A stretch of 64,000 bases of DNA from Burkholderiales bacterium (lineage in GTDB: Bacteria; Pseudomonadota; Gammaproteobacteria; Burkholderiales; Burkholderiaceae_E), in the NCBI GenBank assembly GCA_029977705.1, contig JAPOKJ010000003.1, positions 62,001 to 126,000 of the forward strand, given 5' to 3'. Made by a program: the position numbers and the translations under genes. Each line of letters begins with the position of its first letter. Position 1 is the first letter of the stretch. The notes under the pieces are model-generated. The model did not search any database. It saw only the letters and a program-made list of their open reading frames with translations, and had not been told where the DNA came from. Of the stretch, positions 25,127 to 33,056 are shown in pieces.

Positions 25127-26340
25127 AGCCTGATCGCCTGTGCCGGGTCAAGGCGCGCCGCACGCCGGGCTGGTGCGATCGCCGCAAGGATGCCGCAACC
25201 GGTGGCCAGCAGGCCCACCGACACGAAGACGTTCATGTCGAGCACGATCGGAAACAAGGCCTTGCCATCGGCGCCCTTGACCAGGGCCATGAACAGTTCG
25301 ATCATCAGCCAGGCCAGGCCGGCGCCGAGCAGTGAACCCAAGGCCCCGACGATGGCGCCCTGGATCAGGAACACCTGGGTCATGTTGCCGCGCGTGGCTC
25401 CCATGGCGCGAAGAATGCCGATCTCCTTGCGCTTTTGCACCACCGACACCGCCAGCACACTGGCAATGCCGAGAACCACCACGAGCAGCACGGTCAGCCG
25501 GATCAGGCGGGTCGACATGCCCTGGGCATCGAGGGCCGAGAGCAACTGCGCATTGCTCTGCATCCAGCTCTCGATGTCGTAGGGCAGCCGCGCCGTCAGG
25601 GCCCGGGCCACCTGGTCGGCCTTGAAGACATCCTTGACCGTGATGTCCAGATTGGTGACGCCACCGGTGATGCCAAGCAGGCTCTGGGCACTGCGCAGCG
25701 GCACATAGACGTTGCGGCGATTGACATCGCGCACCCCGGCATCGTAGATCGCCACCGCGCGGACCGCATCGCTGTTGCCGCGGCCCGGGCTGATGATGAG
25801 CCGGTCACCCAATTGCACCCCCAGGTCCTCGGCCAGTTCCTTGCCGATGATGGCCTCGCCGGCGGCCAATTGGAAGCGCCCGGCAATGATCTTCTCGCTC
25901 AACAGTGCGATCCGGTCGTAGCGCTCCAGTTCGATCCCCACCAGGGCAATGGCACGGCTGCCCTCGCCGCGCTGGGCCAGCGCCGCACCATTGGCCATCG
26001 GTGACACCGCCGCCACGCCGGGCACCTTCTCGAGCGTGTCCATCAGGCTGGCCCAATTCTCGATCGAGCGGGTACGCTGGGCACGCGGCTGCTCGGTGGT
26101 CATGGCGGCGGCCCCCTCGATCGGCAGGCGGGCGGCGAGCGGCACGTCCTTGACCGGCCGGACCGTGATGTGGGGCTGGACGCCGAGCGTGCGCTGGATG
26201 GTGTTGGCCTGCAGGCCGGTGACCAGGGCCGTGATGTAGGCCACCACCGACACGCCAAAGGCCACGCCCACGATCACCAGCAAGGTCTGGAAACGCCCCT
26301 CACTGAGGAAGCGGACGGCGATGCGCCAGGAAAAGCCCAT
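25123..26340 (-). CDS. ABC permease, FtsX/MacB-LolE type
   Basis: A 405-residue permease with four helices: one at the N-terminus ([23 protein letters not shown]), a large periplasmic domain of about 230 residues, and three at the C-terminus around [29 protein letters not shown]. The [13 protein letters not shown] segment is the coupling helix of FtsX-family permeases. It belongs to the mechanotransmission type that moves substrate from the periplasm or outer leaflet. Start ATG 26340 is chosen because the 22 codons upstream are unconserved and Arg/Pro-rich. It sits 10 bases after the adaptor gene and overlaps the ATPase. Confidence 0.9.
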   Translation of the reverse strand: MGFSWRIAVRFLSEGRFQTLLVIVGVAFGVSVVAYITALVTGLQANTIQRTLGVQPHITVRPVKDVPLAARLPIEGAAAMTTEQPRAQRTRSIENWASLMDTLEKVPGVAAVSPMANGAALAQRGEGSRAIALVGIELERYDRIALLSEKIIAGRFQLAAGEAIIGKELAEDLGVQLGDRLIISPGRGNSDAVRAVAIYDAGVRDVNRRNVYVPLRSAQSLLGITGGVTNLDITVKDVFKADQVARALTARLPYDIESWMQSNAQLLSALDAQGMSTRLIRLTVLLVVVLGIASVLAVSVVQKRKEIGILRAMGATRGNMTQVFLIQGAIVGALGSLLGAGLAWLMIELFMALVKGADGKALFPIVLDMNVFVSVGLLATGCGILAAIAPARRAARLDPAQAIRL

Positions 26341-26350
26341 CGGCCTGCCC

Positions 26351-27544
26351 TCAGGGCGCCGGCTGGGCGCGGGCCCGGCTGCCAGGCTCGGCCTGCAGGG
26401 GCGCACTGAGCACCTCGTCGCCCGCCTTCAGCCCGGAGAGGACCTCGACCCGTTCCAGGGTCCGCAATCCCAGCCGCACCGGTACCTCCACGACCCGGCC
26501 CTCGATGACGCGGCGGACCTTGCCCTCCTGTCCCGGACCGATCACCGATGCCGCTGGCAGAACCAGGGCCTTGTCCTTTTCTCCGACCTGGACCTGCAGC
26601 GACAAGGTCATGTCCTCACGCAGGAAATCCGGGGGCCGGGCCACCTGGAACTTGACCTCGACCGTGCCGCGCGCGGCATCGATGCCCGGTGCGATCGAGA
26701 ACAGGCGCGCCTCGAAGGGCTTGCCCGGGAAGGCATCGACCACCACCTTGGCCTGCTGGCCGCGTGCCAGCTGGTTGAGGAATTTTTCGTCGGCCAGACC
26801 GATCAGCTGGGCAGGACCGTCGGCCGCGAACTGGAACAACACCTTGCCGGGCTGGACGATCTGGCCCGGGTCGACACTGCGCAACACCACGCGCCCGGCT
26901 GCAGGCGCCAGGATGCGGGTCTGGGCCAGCCGGGTCTGGGCCAGGGCCACCGCCGTCTCAGCCTCGCGTACCCGCAACTGCGCCTGAAGGGCCTCGTTGC
27001 CGCGGCTGCTGTTGGCCTTCTGGGCGACCCTGGCGGCCTCGAGCTGGGCACGAGCCACCTGTACGGCGCGCTCGGTCTCGTCGATGCGGGCCTGGGCGAC
27101 GAAGCCCTTGCCGAACAGTTCGCGGTTGCGGCGGTGCTCGGCTTCGGCGGCCTCGAGGTTGGCCGTCGCCTGGGCCAGAGCCGCCTGGCTGGTGGGCAGG
27201 GCCAGTTCCTGTTGCCCTTCGAGCCGCGCCCGCGCCGAGGCCAGTGCCGCCTGGGCCTGATTCAGTTGCGCGCGCAACTCTTCCCCGTCGAGCAGGGCCA
27301 GCACCTGACCGGCCACGACCCGGTCGGATTCGCGCACCCGCACCTCGAGTACGCGTCCGGTGACCGTTGCTCCCAACTCGACCCGCACCACCGAGGCCAC
27401 GCGCCCGGAAAACACCAGCACCTGGGACAGCGCCGATTCAGTGACAGGAACGACCGCGCGGGCAGGGGGACGTGCCCACCAGACACTCAAGGCCGCCACC
27501 AGCAGCGCGGCAGGCAGCGCCCACCACAGGAATTTGTGCTTCAT
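26351..27544 (-). CDS. periplasmic adaptor (MacA/HlyD-type membrane-fusion protein)
   Basis: A 397-residue protein with one N-terminal helix (LWWALPAALLVAALSVWWA), two lipoyl halves (VTGRVLEVRVRESDRVVAGQ and ILAPAAGRVVLRSVDPGQIV), a long Ala/Arg/Glu-rich coiled-coil hairpin at about 90-200, and a beta-barrel. This is the MacA plan, bridging the ABC permease to an outer-membrane channel. The channel gene is not in this operon, so a TolC encoded elsewhere would be needed. Its ATG overlaps the stop of the MFS gene (ATGA), so the MFS pump and the ABC system are made from one transcript. Confidence 0.88.
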   Translation of the reverse strand: MKHKFLWWALPAALLVAALSVWWARPPARAVVPVTESALSQVLVFSGRVASVVRVELGATVTGRVLEVRVRESDRVVAGQVLALLDGEELRAQLNQAQAALASARARLEGQQELALPTSQAALAQATANLEAAEAEHRRNRELFGKGFVAQARIDETERAVQVARAQLEAARVAQKANSSRGNEALQAQLRVREAETAVALAQTRLAQTRILAPAAGRVVLRSVDPGQIVQPGKVLFQFAADGPAQLIGLADEKFLNQLARGQQAKVVVDAFPGKPFEARLFSIAPGIDAARGTVEVKFQVARPPDFLREDMTLSLQVQVGEKDKALVLPAASVIGPGQEGKVRRVIEGRVVEVPVRLGLRTLERVEVLSGLKAGDEVLSAPLQAEPGSRARAQPAP

Positions 27545-28881
27545 CGGGGCATTGTATCGGTCCGCAGGCCATCGGTCCCCGCTGCATCAGCCGCCCGATG
27601 CAGCGCCGACCCGGGATCCCGCAACCGGGCAACCGGCCCGAAGGCGAGCAGCACCAGGGCCACACCGCTGGCCAGCATCGGCAGCACCATCGGCCAGGCC
27701 CCATGGGGGTGACCCGGGCGGATGAAGGCCGCGGCCAATTGCCCCACGACAAAGGCCGACAGCATCATCAGGAACCCGGACCAGGCCGAACCCTTTCCCG
27801 CAGCCTGGGGCAAGTGGCTGATCACCCCGGCCTGGCCACAGGCCTGGTGCGAGGCGTGGGCCCAGGCGTACATGAAATGGCCGGCCAGCAGCCACCACAG
27901 CGGATCCGGCCGGATCAACACCCCGGCGGCCTGGGTGAGCCCCCCGGCCAGGCTGATCAGGGCCGCCTGCCGCACCAGGCGGGCGGGCCCCAGATCGCGA
28001 AGACGGCGCTGGCACCAGCGTCCGCCCAGGATGTAGACCAGCGATCCGGCCGCCGGGATCCAGCCATAAGCGGCCGTCGACAGGCCCAGGTGATCGATGT
28101 AGACCAGGGGCGAGAGCAGCAGAAAGCAGAACAGGCCGATCCAGGTGGCGCTGACCACACCGGTCCAGGCCCGGAAGTGGGCATCCCTGAACACCAGGGC
28201 CAGAGACTGTGCGGCCTTGTCCCGGTCGGCACGCCCGGTCGGCACCGCTCCTGCTGCAGTCGCTGCTCCCCGCGGCGCCAGGCTTTCCCCGAAGTAACGG
28301 TGGGCCGCCAGCGCGAGCCCACCGGCATAGAGCATGGTCAGGCCCAGGGACCAGCGCCAGCCCAGGTGCTGCGTCACCCAGGCGCCCAGCACTGGCGAGA
28401 ACAGGGCCACCGCGCCCAGCCCGGTCAGGGCCCGGGACATGATCACCGGCCCTTCGGCAGGCGTGAAGCGGTCGCGAACCGCAGCGCGGCAGGACACCAG
28501 GATCGGGGCCAATGCAAAGCCCTGCAGCGCGCGCGCCAGATTCAGTTGCCAGGCACTGGCCGCCAATGTGCAGCCCAGGCCGCCCAGGCATAGCAGCCAC
28601 AGGCCTGCGAGAAGACAGGGCCGTCGCCCGTGGCGGTCCGCCAGGGGCCCGCTGACCAGTTGTCCCAGGCCAAAGCACAGCACCAGCAGGGTCATGCTCA
28701 GGCCGATCACTCCGGGCTGGCCGGGTGCCAGTTCGCGGGTGACTGCCGGCAGTGCCGGCATGTACAGGTCGGTTGCGATCGGCTGGGTGGCCAGACCCAG
28801 CGCGATCAGCACCAGAAAGGAGGCAGGGGGAGCAGATGGCGGGGACGAGCCGGGTGCGGCCCCGTTGGCGGAAGGAGACAA
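27541..28881 (-). CDS. MFS multidrug efflux transporter, Bcr/CflA type
   Basis: A drug:proton antiporter of about 446 residues with twelve helices. The family marks are IATDLYMPALPAVTREL in helix 1, GQLVSGPLADRHGRRPCLLAG for the loop 2-3 motif A, and a long helix 5-6 region. The substrate cannot be read. No ATG lies near the conserved start; TTG 28881 is chosen because it is just before the first helix and after GGAAA, but this is uncertain. The frame is open to 29034. The gene leads an operon with the MacAB-like adaptor, permease and ATPase, with overlapping or adjacent ends. It is divergent from the symporter gene. Confidence 0.85.
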   Translation of the reverse strand: MSPSANGAAPGSSPPSAPPASFLVLIALGLATQPIATDLYMPALPAVTRELAPGQPGVIGLSMTLLVLCFGLGQLVSGPLADRHGRRPCLLAGLWLLCLGGLGCTLAASAWQLNLARALQGFALAPILVSCRAAVRDRFTPAEGPVIMSRALTGLGAVALFSPVLGAWVTQHLGWRWSLGLTMLYAGGLALAAHRYFGESLAPRGAATAAGAVPTGRADRDKAAQSLALVFRDAHFRAWTGVVSATWIGLFCFLLLSPLVYIDHLGLSTAAYGWIPAAGSLVYILGGRWCQRRLRDLGPARLVRQAALISLAGGLTQAAGVLIRPDPLWWLLAGHFMYAWAHASHQACGQAGVISHLPQAAGKGSAWSGFLMMLSAFVVGQLAAAFIRPGHPHGAWPMVLPMLASGVALVLLAFGPVARLRDPGSALHRAADAAGTDGLRTDTMPR

Positions 28882-29024
28882 GGAATTTCCGGCGCGGTGC
28901 AAAGTCCGCCAGCATAATCGATGCGGGCGGCCACAAGCCTGACGCGGCATCGGGCCAAGGCGCCCGGCCCCGCCCGGGCTTGATAAACTGCCCGCTTCAA
29001 ACCACCCGCCATTGCCCATCCATC

Positions 29025-30497
29025 GTGACTGCACTGCTCGGTTTCGTCATCGCCTACCTGATCGGCACCCTGCTCATCGGCGTGTATGCCGGCACCCGGG
29101 TCAACAACACCCGCGACTTTGCCCTGGCCGGCCGCAGCCTGCCCCTGGCCATGGTCATCACCACCACCTTCGCGACCTGGTTCGGTGCCGAAACCGTGCT
29201 GGGCATCAGTGCGAAGTTTGTGCAGGGCGGCCTGAACAGCGTGGTCGAGGATCCCTTCGGCGCCTCGACCTGCCTGATCTTCGTAGGCCTGTTCTTCGCG
29301 GGCAAGCTCTACAAGATGAACCTGCTGACCATCGGCGACTTCTACCGCCAGCGCTACGGCAAGAGTGTCGAGGTACTGTGCTCGATCGCGATCATCCTGT
29401 CGTACCTGGGCTGGGTGGCCGCGCAGATCACGGCGCTGGGGCTGGTCTTCAACATCGTCAGCAATGGCGCCATCAGCCCCGAGATGGGCATGACGATCGG
29501 CACCTTGTCGATCCTGATGTACGTCACCTTCGGCGGCATGATGGCGGTGGCCTGGACCGACTTCATCCAGATGATCACCCTGGTGGTCGGCCTGTCGGTG
29601 ATCGCCTGGATCGCCAGCGGCAATGCCGGCGGCTTTGCCAAGGTGATGGCCCATGCCCAGGACAAGGACTTGTTCCGCCTGCTGCCCGAGCCCCAGGCCA
29701 AGGATGTGCTCTTCTTTGTCGCGGCCGCCATCACCATGATGCTCGGCTCGATCCCGCAGCAGGACGTCTTCCAGCGTGTGATGTCGGCCAAGAACGTGCA
29801 GACGGCCCAGCGCGGGGCCGTCATCGGGGGCTTGTGCTACCTCGCCTTCGCCTTCGTGCCGATGTTCACCGTCGTCTGCGCAGTCCTGATCATGCCCGAG
29901 GAAGCCAAGGCCCTGCTCGCCTCCGACCCGCAAAAGGTGCTGCCCACACTGATCATCAAGACCATGCCCTTTGCAGCCCAGGTGATCTTCTTCGGTGCCC
30001 TGCTGTCGGCCATCCAGTCCTGCGCCTCGGCCACGCTGCTGGCCCCCTCGACCAGCTTCGTCGAGAACATCTACAAGAACCTGCGCGGCAAGATGAGTGA
30101 CAAGGTCGAGCTCAATGCCTTTCGGATTGCCCTGTTCGTGTTCACCTGCTCGGTGCTCGTCTATGCCATCGTGATGCGCGGCACGCCCATTTACGAGATG
30201 GTCTCCAGCGCCTACCAGGTGACCCTGGTGTCGGCCTTCGTGCCGCTGACCTGCGGGCTGTACTGGAAGCGTGCCACCCGGCAGGGTGCCCTGGCCTCGA
30301 TCGCCTGCGGCATCGGTACCTGGCTGCTGTGCCTGCTGACCCCGATCGGACAGGAGGTGCCGGCACCGCTGGCCGGCGTGCTGATGGCCGGAGTCGGCAT
30401 GCTGGTGGGGTCACTGCTGTCGCGGCCGCATCATCATGGGCATCACCACGCCGCTGGCCACCATCAGGCCAAGGAGCACGGCCACAGCGCAGGCTGA
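29025..30497 (+). CDS. sodium:solute symporter (SSS family) with His-rich tail
   Basis: A 490-residue membrane protein with 12-13 helices. The start resembles other SSS proteins (LGFVIAYLIGTLLIGVYAG), the Na+-site segment WFGAETVLGISAKFVQGG is in place, and GSIPQQDVFQRVMSAK is the characteristic helix 6 loop. It imports a small solute with Na+; the solute is not known. The last 24 residues hold nine His (RPHHHGHHHAAGHHQAKEHG), an unusual cytoplasmic tail likely to bind metal. The start is GTG 29025; the open frame upstream to 28752 is antisense to the MFS gene. Confidence 0.88.
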   Translation: MTALLGFVIAYLIGTLLIGVYAGTRVNNTRDFALAGRSLPLAMVITTTFATWFGAETVLGISAKFVQGGLNSVVEDPFGASTCLIFVGLFFAGKLYKMNLLTIGDFYRQRYGKSVEVLCSIAIILSYLGWVAAQITALGLVFNIVSNGAISPEMGMTIGTLSILMYVTFGGMMAVAWTDFIQMITLVVGLSVIAWIASGNAGGFAKVMAHAQDKDLFRLLPEPQAKDVLFFVAAAITMMLGSIPQQDVFQRVMSAKNVQTAQRGAVIGGLCYLAFAFVPMFTVVCAVLIMPEEAKALLASDPQKVLPTLIIKTMPFAAQVIFFGALLSAIQSCASATLLAPSTSFVENIYKNLRGKMSDKVELNAFRIALFVFTCSVLVYAIVMRGTPIYEMVSSAYQVTLVSAFVPLTCGLYWKRATRQGALASIACGIGTWLLCLLTPIGQEVPAPLAGVLMAGVGMLVGSLLSRPHHHGHHHAAGHHQAKEHGHSAG

Positions 30498-30528
30498 GAG
30501 GGCCGACGTGATTCCCGGACCCCTGCCC

Positions 30529-31089
30529 TCAAAGGGTCAGGTCCCAATACTGTCCGACCATGTCATGGCCGAAAGAGTGATGGGGCTCTTCCCCGATCAG
30601 CTTGAAGCCGGCCGCCACATAGATGCGGCGCGCCGAGACCAGCACATCGTTGGTCCAAAGGGTCAGTCTGCGGTAGCCCCTGGCGCGGGCCCACTGGATG
30701 CATTCATCGGTCAGGCGGGCGCCGATCCCGAGGCCGCGCGCCTTGGGCTCGACATAGAGCATGCGCAACTGCGCCACACGGGGCGACTTGCGCACGAGAA
30801 AAACCGAGCCGACGATCTCGCCATCGATCTCGGCGATCCAGGCGCGTTCCCACTCGGGCTTGAAGCGCTGGATGAAGCGCGCGGCAATCTCGGCCACCAG
30901 GGCCTCGAAGCGGCCATCCCAGCCGTACTCCTGGGCATACAGCATGCCCTGGCGGCGGATGACCCAGCCGATGTCGCCGATGCGGTGCTCACGCAACACA
31001 TACCCACGCGCAGCAGTTTCCCGGCCGGGAGAGGCCTCGGCCCTTGCCCGCGCCGGGCGCGCCCGGGATCTGCGAATGGTCGTGGCCAT
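30529..31089 (-). CDS. GNAT acetyltransferase, free-standing relative of MarR-GNAT fusions
   Basis: A 186-residue acyl-CoA N-acyltransferase fold. The acetyl-CoA loop is ARGLGIGARLTDECIQ, and the core LREHRIGDIGWVIRRQG ... YAQEYGWDGRFEALVAEI ... NDVLVSARRIYVAAGF ... EEPHHSFGHDMVGQ closely follows the C-terminal half of proteins that usually carry an N-terminal MarR DNA-binding domain. That domain is missing; in its place are about 25 Arg/Ala-rich residues. The acetyl acceptor is unknown. ATG 31089 is 5 bases after the P450 stop on the same strand, so the two are cotranscribed. The frame upstream is antisense or shadow sequence. Confidence 0.85.
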   Translation of the reverse strand: MATTIRRSRARPARARAEASPGRETAARGYVLREHRIGDIGWVIRRQGMLYAQEYGWDGRFEALVAEIAARFIQRFKPEWERAWIAEIDGEIVGSVFLVRKSPRVAQLRMLYVEPKARGLGIGARLTDECIQWARARGYRRLTLWTNDVLVSARRIYVAAGFKLIGEEPHHSFGHDMVGQYWDLTL

Positions 31090-31094
31090 GCAGA

Positions 31095-32360
31095 TCAGGA
31101 AGGAATGCGCACCATCAGCTCGGAGTAGCCGCGCACGAACACCGAACGCACCCGCACCGGAGCCGACAGCACCTCGATGCGCGCAAAGCGCTTGAGGATT
31201 TCCTCCCAGAGGATCTTCAGCTGCATCTCGGCCAGACGATTGCCCACGCAGCGATGGATGCCAAAGCCAAAGGACAGGTGCTGACGCGGCCTGGCCCGGT
31301 CGATGATGAAACGGTCGGGATCCTCGATCGCCTGGCCGTCCCGGTTGCCCGACAGATACCACATGGCGACCTTGTCGCCCTCGCGGATCGTCTGGCCGGC
31401 CAGCTCGAAGTCGGCCACAGCGGTGCGGCGCATGTGCGCCAGCGGCGTTTGCCAGCGGATGATCTCGGGCACCAGGCTGTCGACCAGCGCCGGGTTGGCA
31501 CGCAGCTTGGCCCATTCGCCCGGGTTGCGGTCCATCGCGATCAAGCCACCGGTCATGGAATTGCGGGTGGTGTCATTGCCACCAACGATCAGCAGGCCGA
31601 GATTGCCCTGATAAGTTTCAGGACTCATGTTGCGGGTGGCAGCGCCATGGGCCAGCATCGAGACCAGGTCGGTGCGCGGCGGCGCATTGACCCGCTCGTT
31701 CCACAGGCGCATGAAATAGTCGAGCATGTTGCCCAGCTCCTTCAGGCGATCCTCGTCGCTCAGGGCATTGGGGTCGACTGCCTTGGTCGAGGTAATGACA
31801 TCGGACCAGTAGGTCAGCAGATGCCGGTCCTCGAGCGGGAAGTCAAAAAGCGTGGCCAGCATCAGCGTGGTCAACTCGATCGAGACCTTGTCGACCCAAT
31901 TGAAAGGCTGGTCGCGCGGCAGCTCATCGAGCACCTTGCAGGTACGCTCGCGGATCAGCAACTCCATGTTCTTCAGGTTCATGGGCGCCACGATATGGCT
32001 GACCGCCAGACGCTGCTGGTCATGCACCGGTGGATCCATCGAGATGAAGCTGGGCCGGCGCTGGTCCATCGGCCGGTCGAACAGGTTGATGCCGCCCTTG
32101 GCCCAGTCGGAGGAGAAGACCGCATGATTGGTGTCCACCGACATGATGTCCTGGTAGCGGGTCACCGACCAGTAGGGCCCGAAGACCGGGCTTTCGGCGC
32201 GGTGCACCGGTGCATCACGGCGCAGCCGCTCGAAGTAATGGCCCACCGTGTCGTCGACGAAGTAGTCGGCATTGGCCGGATCGATCTGCGACAGCGGCAG
32301 GCTCATCGCACGCTCGCGCGCAGCGGCCTGCACGGCGGTATTCTCGGTGACACTGGACAT
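31095..32360 (-). CDS. cytochrome P450, CYP153-like alkane/fatty acid hydroxylase
   Basis: A soluble 421-residue P450. The I helix reads LLIVGGNDTTRNSMTGG, the ExxR helix PEIIRWQTPLAHMRR, and the heme loop FGFGIHRCVGNRLAE with the thiolate Cys371. These three blocks together are characteristic of the CYP153 family, which hydroxylates the terminal carbon of alkanes and fatty acids with electrons from a ferredoxin and ferredoxin reductase. Neither partner is encoded nearby. A 44-bp tandem repeat lies 75-118 bases upstream of the start. A GNAT gene follows in the same transcript. Confidence 0.9.
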   Translation of the reverse strand: MSSVTENTAVQAAARERAMSLPLSQIDPANADYFVDDTVGHYFERLRRDAPVHRAESPVFGPYWSVTRYQDIMSVDTNHAVFSSDWAKGGINLFDRPMDQRRPSFISMDPPVHDQQRLAVSHIVAPMNLKNMELLIRERTCKVLDELPRDQPFNWVDKVSIELTTLMLATLFDFPLEDRHLLTYWSDVITSTKAVDPNALSDEDRLKELGNMLDYFMRLWNERVNAPPRTDLVSMLAHGAATRNMSPETYQGNLGLLIVGGNDTTRNSMTGGLIAMDRNPGEWAKLRANPALVDSLVPEIIRWQTPLAHMRRTAVADFELAGQTIREGDKVAMWYLSGNRDGQAIEDPDRFIIDRARPRQHLSFGFGIHRCVGNRLAEMQLKILWEEILKRFARIEVLSAPVRVRSVFVRGYSELMVRIPS

Positions 32361-32434
32361 GTTCGTCTCCTGAAGTCGTGGGCCTGAAGACCCTGTCCGA
32401 CCGAGTGTAATGCGGGCCCCGGCAGGAGGGCGCC

Positions 32435-32478
32435 TGCGGGTTCACTGCGGGTTCACTGTCGCTTCACTGCGGGTTCAC
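32435..32478. repeat. four tandem 11-bp units upstream of the P450 gene
   Basis: TGCGGGTTCAC occurs at 32435-32445, 32446-32456 and 32468-32478, with a variant TGTCGCTTCAC at 32457-32467. The 11-bp period places every unit on the same face of the helix, as expected for an array of protein-binding sites. It lies in the 228-bp gap between the divergent P450 and crcB genes, nearer the P450. No other clear promoter element was found in this gap. Confidence 0.8.
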
Positions 32479-32588
32479 TTCGACCTCATCGGGCATACCT
32501 CTCCAGCCCTTTCCGGACGCAGCGCAACCCTCGGCATAAGGGCCCGGCCTTGGCTTACACTTGCGCCACCTGCCACACGATTCGCACC

Positions 32589-32966
32589 ATGATTTCGTCC
32601 CTCCTGGCCATCAGCCTCGGCGCCGCACTCGGCGCGGTGATGCGCTGGCTGCTCGGTCTGGGGCTCAATGCCTTGTTCCCGCTGATTCCGCTCGGCACCC
32701 TGAGCGCCAACCTGATCGGCGGCTACCTGATCGGTCTGGCCCTGGCAGTGTTCAGTGCACAGCCGCAGTTGCCGCCCGAGGTGCGCCTGTTCATCATCAC
32801 CGGCTTTCTGGGCGGACTGACCACCTTCTCGACCTTCTCTGCCGAGGTGACCAGCCTGTTGCAGCAGGGCCGTCTGATGTGGGCCTTCGGCGCGATCGCG
32901 GTGCATGTGCTGGGCTCGCTGGCCATGACGCTGCTCGGACTGGCAAGCGGTCAGGCCCTCAAGTAG
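32589..32966 (+). CDS. crcB: fluoride ion channel CrcB/Fluc
   Basis: A 125-residue four-helix membrane protein that works as an antiparallel dimer and lets fluoride leave the cell. The conserved segments are [13 protein letters not shown] in helix 1, [14 protein letters not shown] in helix 2, and [15 protein letters not shown] in helix 3, which holds the Phe box and central Na+ site. The length is normal. The start ATG 32589 is chosen at the family's usual position; the open frame extends 13 codons upstream with unconserved sequence. I looked for a fluoride riboswitch upstream and saw none. A perfect inverted repeat follows the gene. Confidence 0.93.
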   Translation: MISSLLAISLGAALGAVMRWLLGLGLNALFPLIPLGTLSANLIGGYLIGLALAVFSAQPQLPPEVRLFIITGFLGGLTTFSTFSAEVTSLLQQGRLMWAFGAIAVHVLGSLAMTLLGLASGQALK

Positions 32967-33006
32967 CTCGGCGTGCCCCGGTCGGCTCAGCGTGGCGAGG
33001 CCTGGG

Positions 33007-33052
33007 GAAGGTCCGCAAAACCTCTCGCGCCCGCCAGGTTTTGCGGACCTTC
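33007..33052. repeat. dispersed inverted repeat, copy C (perfect 17-bp stem)
   Basis: GAAGGTCCGCAAAACCT (33007-33023) is exactly the reverse complement of 33036-33052, with a 12-base loop CTCGCGCCCGCC. The copy fills the 90-bp gap between the convergent crcB and Bug genes, the same setting as copy A at 304-356. It has no T tract. The strong stem could block antisense read-through or protect mRNA ends from both sides. Confidence 0.9.
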
Positions 33053-33056
33053 ACAC

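Noticed and set aside
32435-32478. Tandem 11-bp array as a CRISPR
   Set aside because: Units are adjacent with no spacers and too short; no cas genes are present.
32400-32588. Fluoride riboswitch before crcB
   Set aside because: I could not find the conserved blocks of the crcB RNA motif; the gap holds the tandem repeat and GC-rich sequence only.
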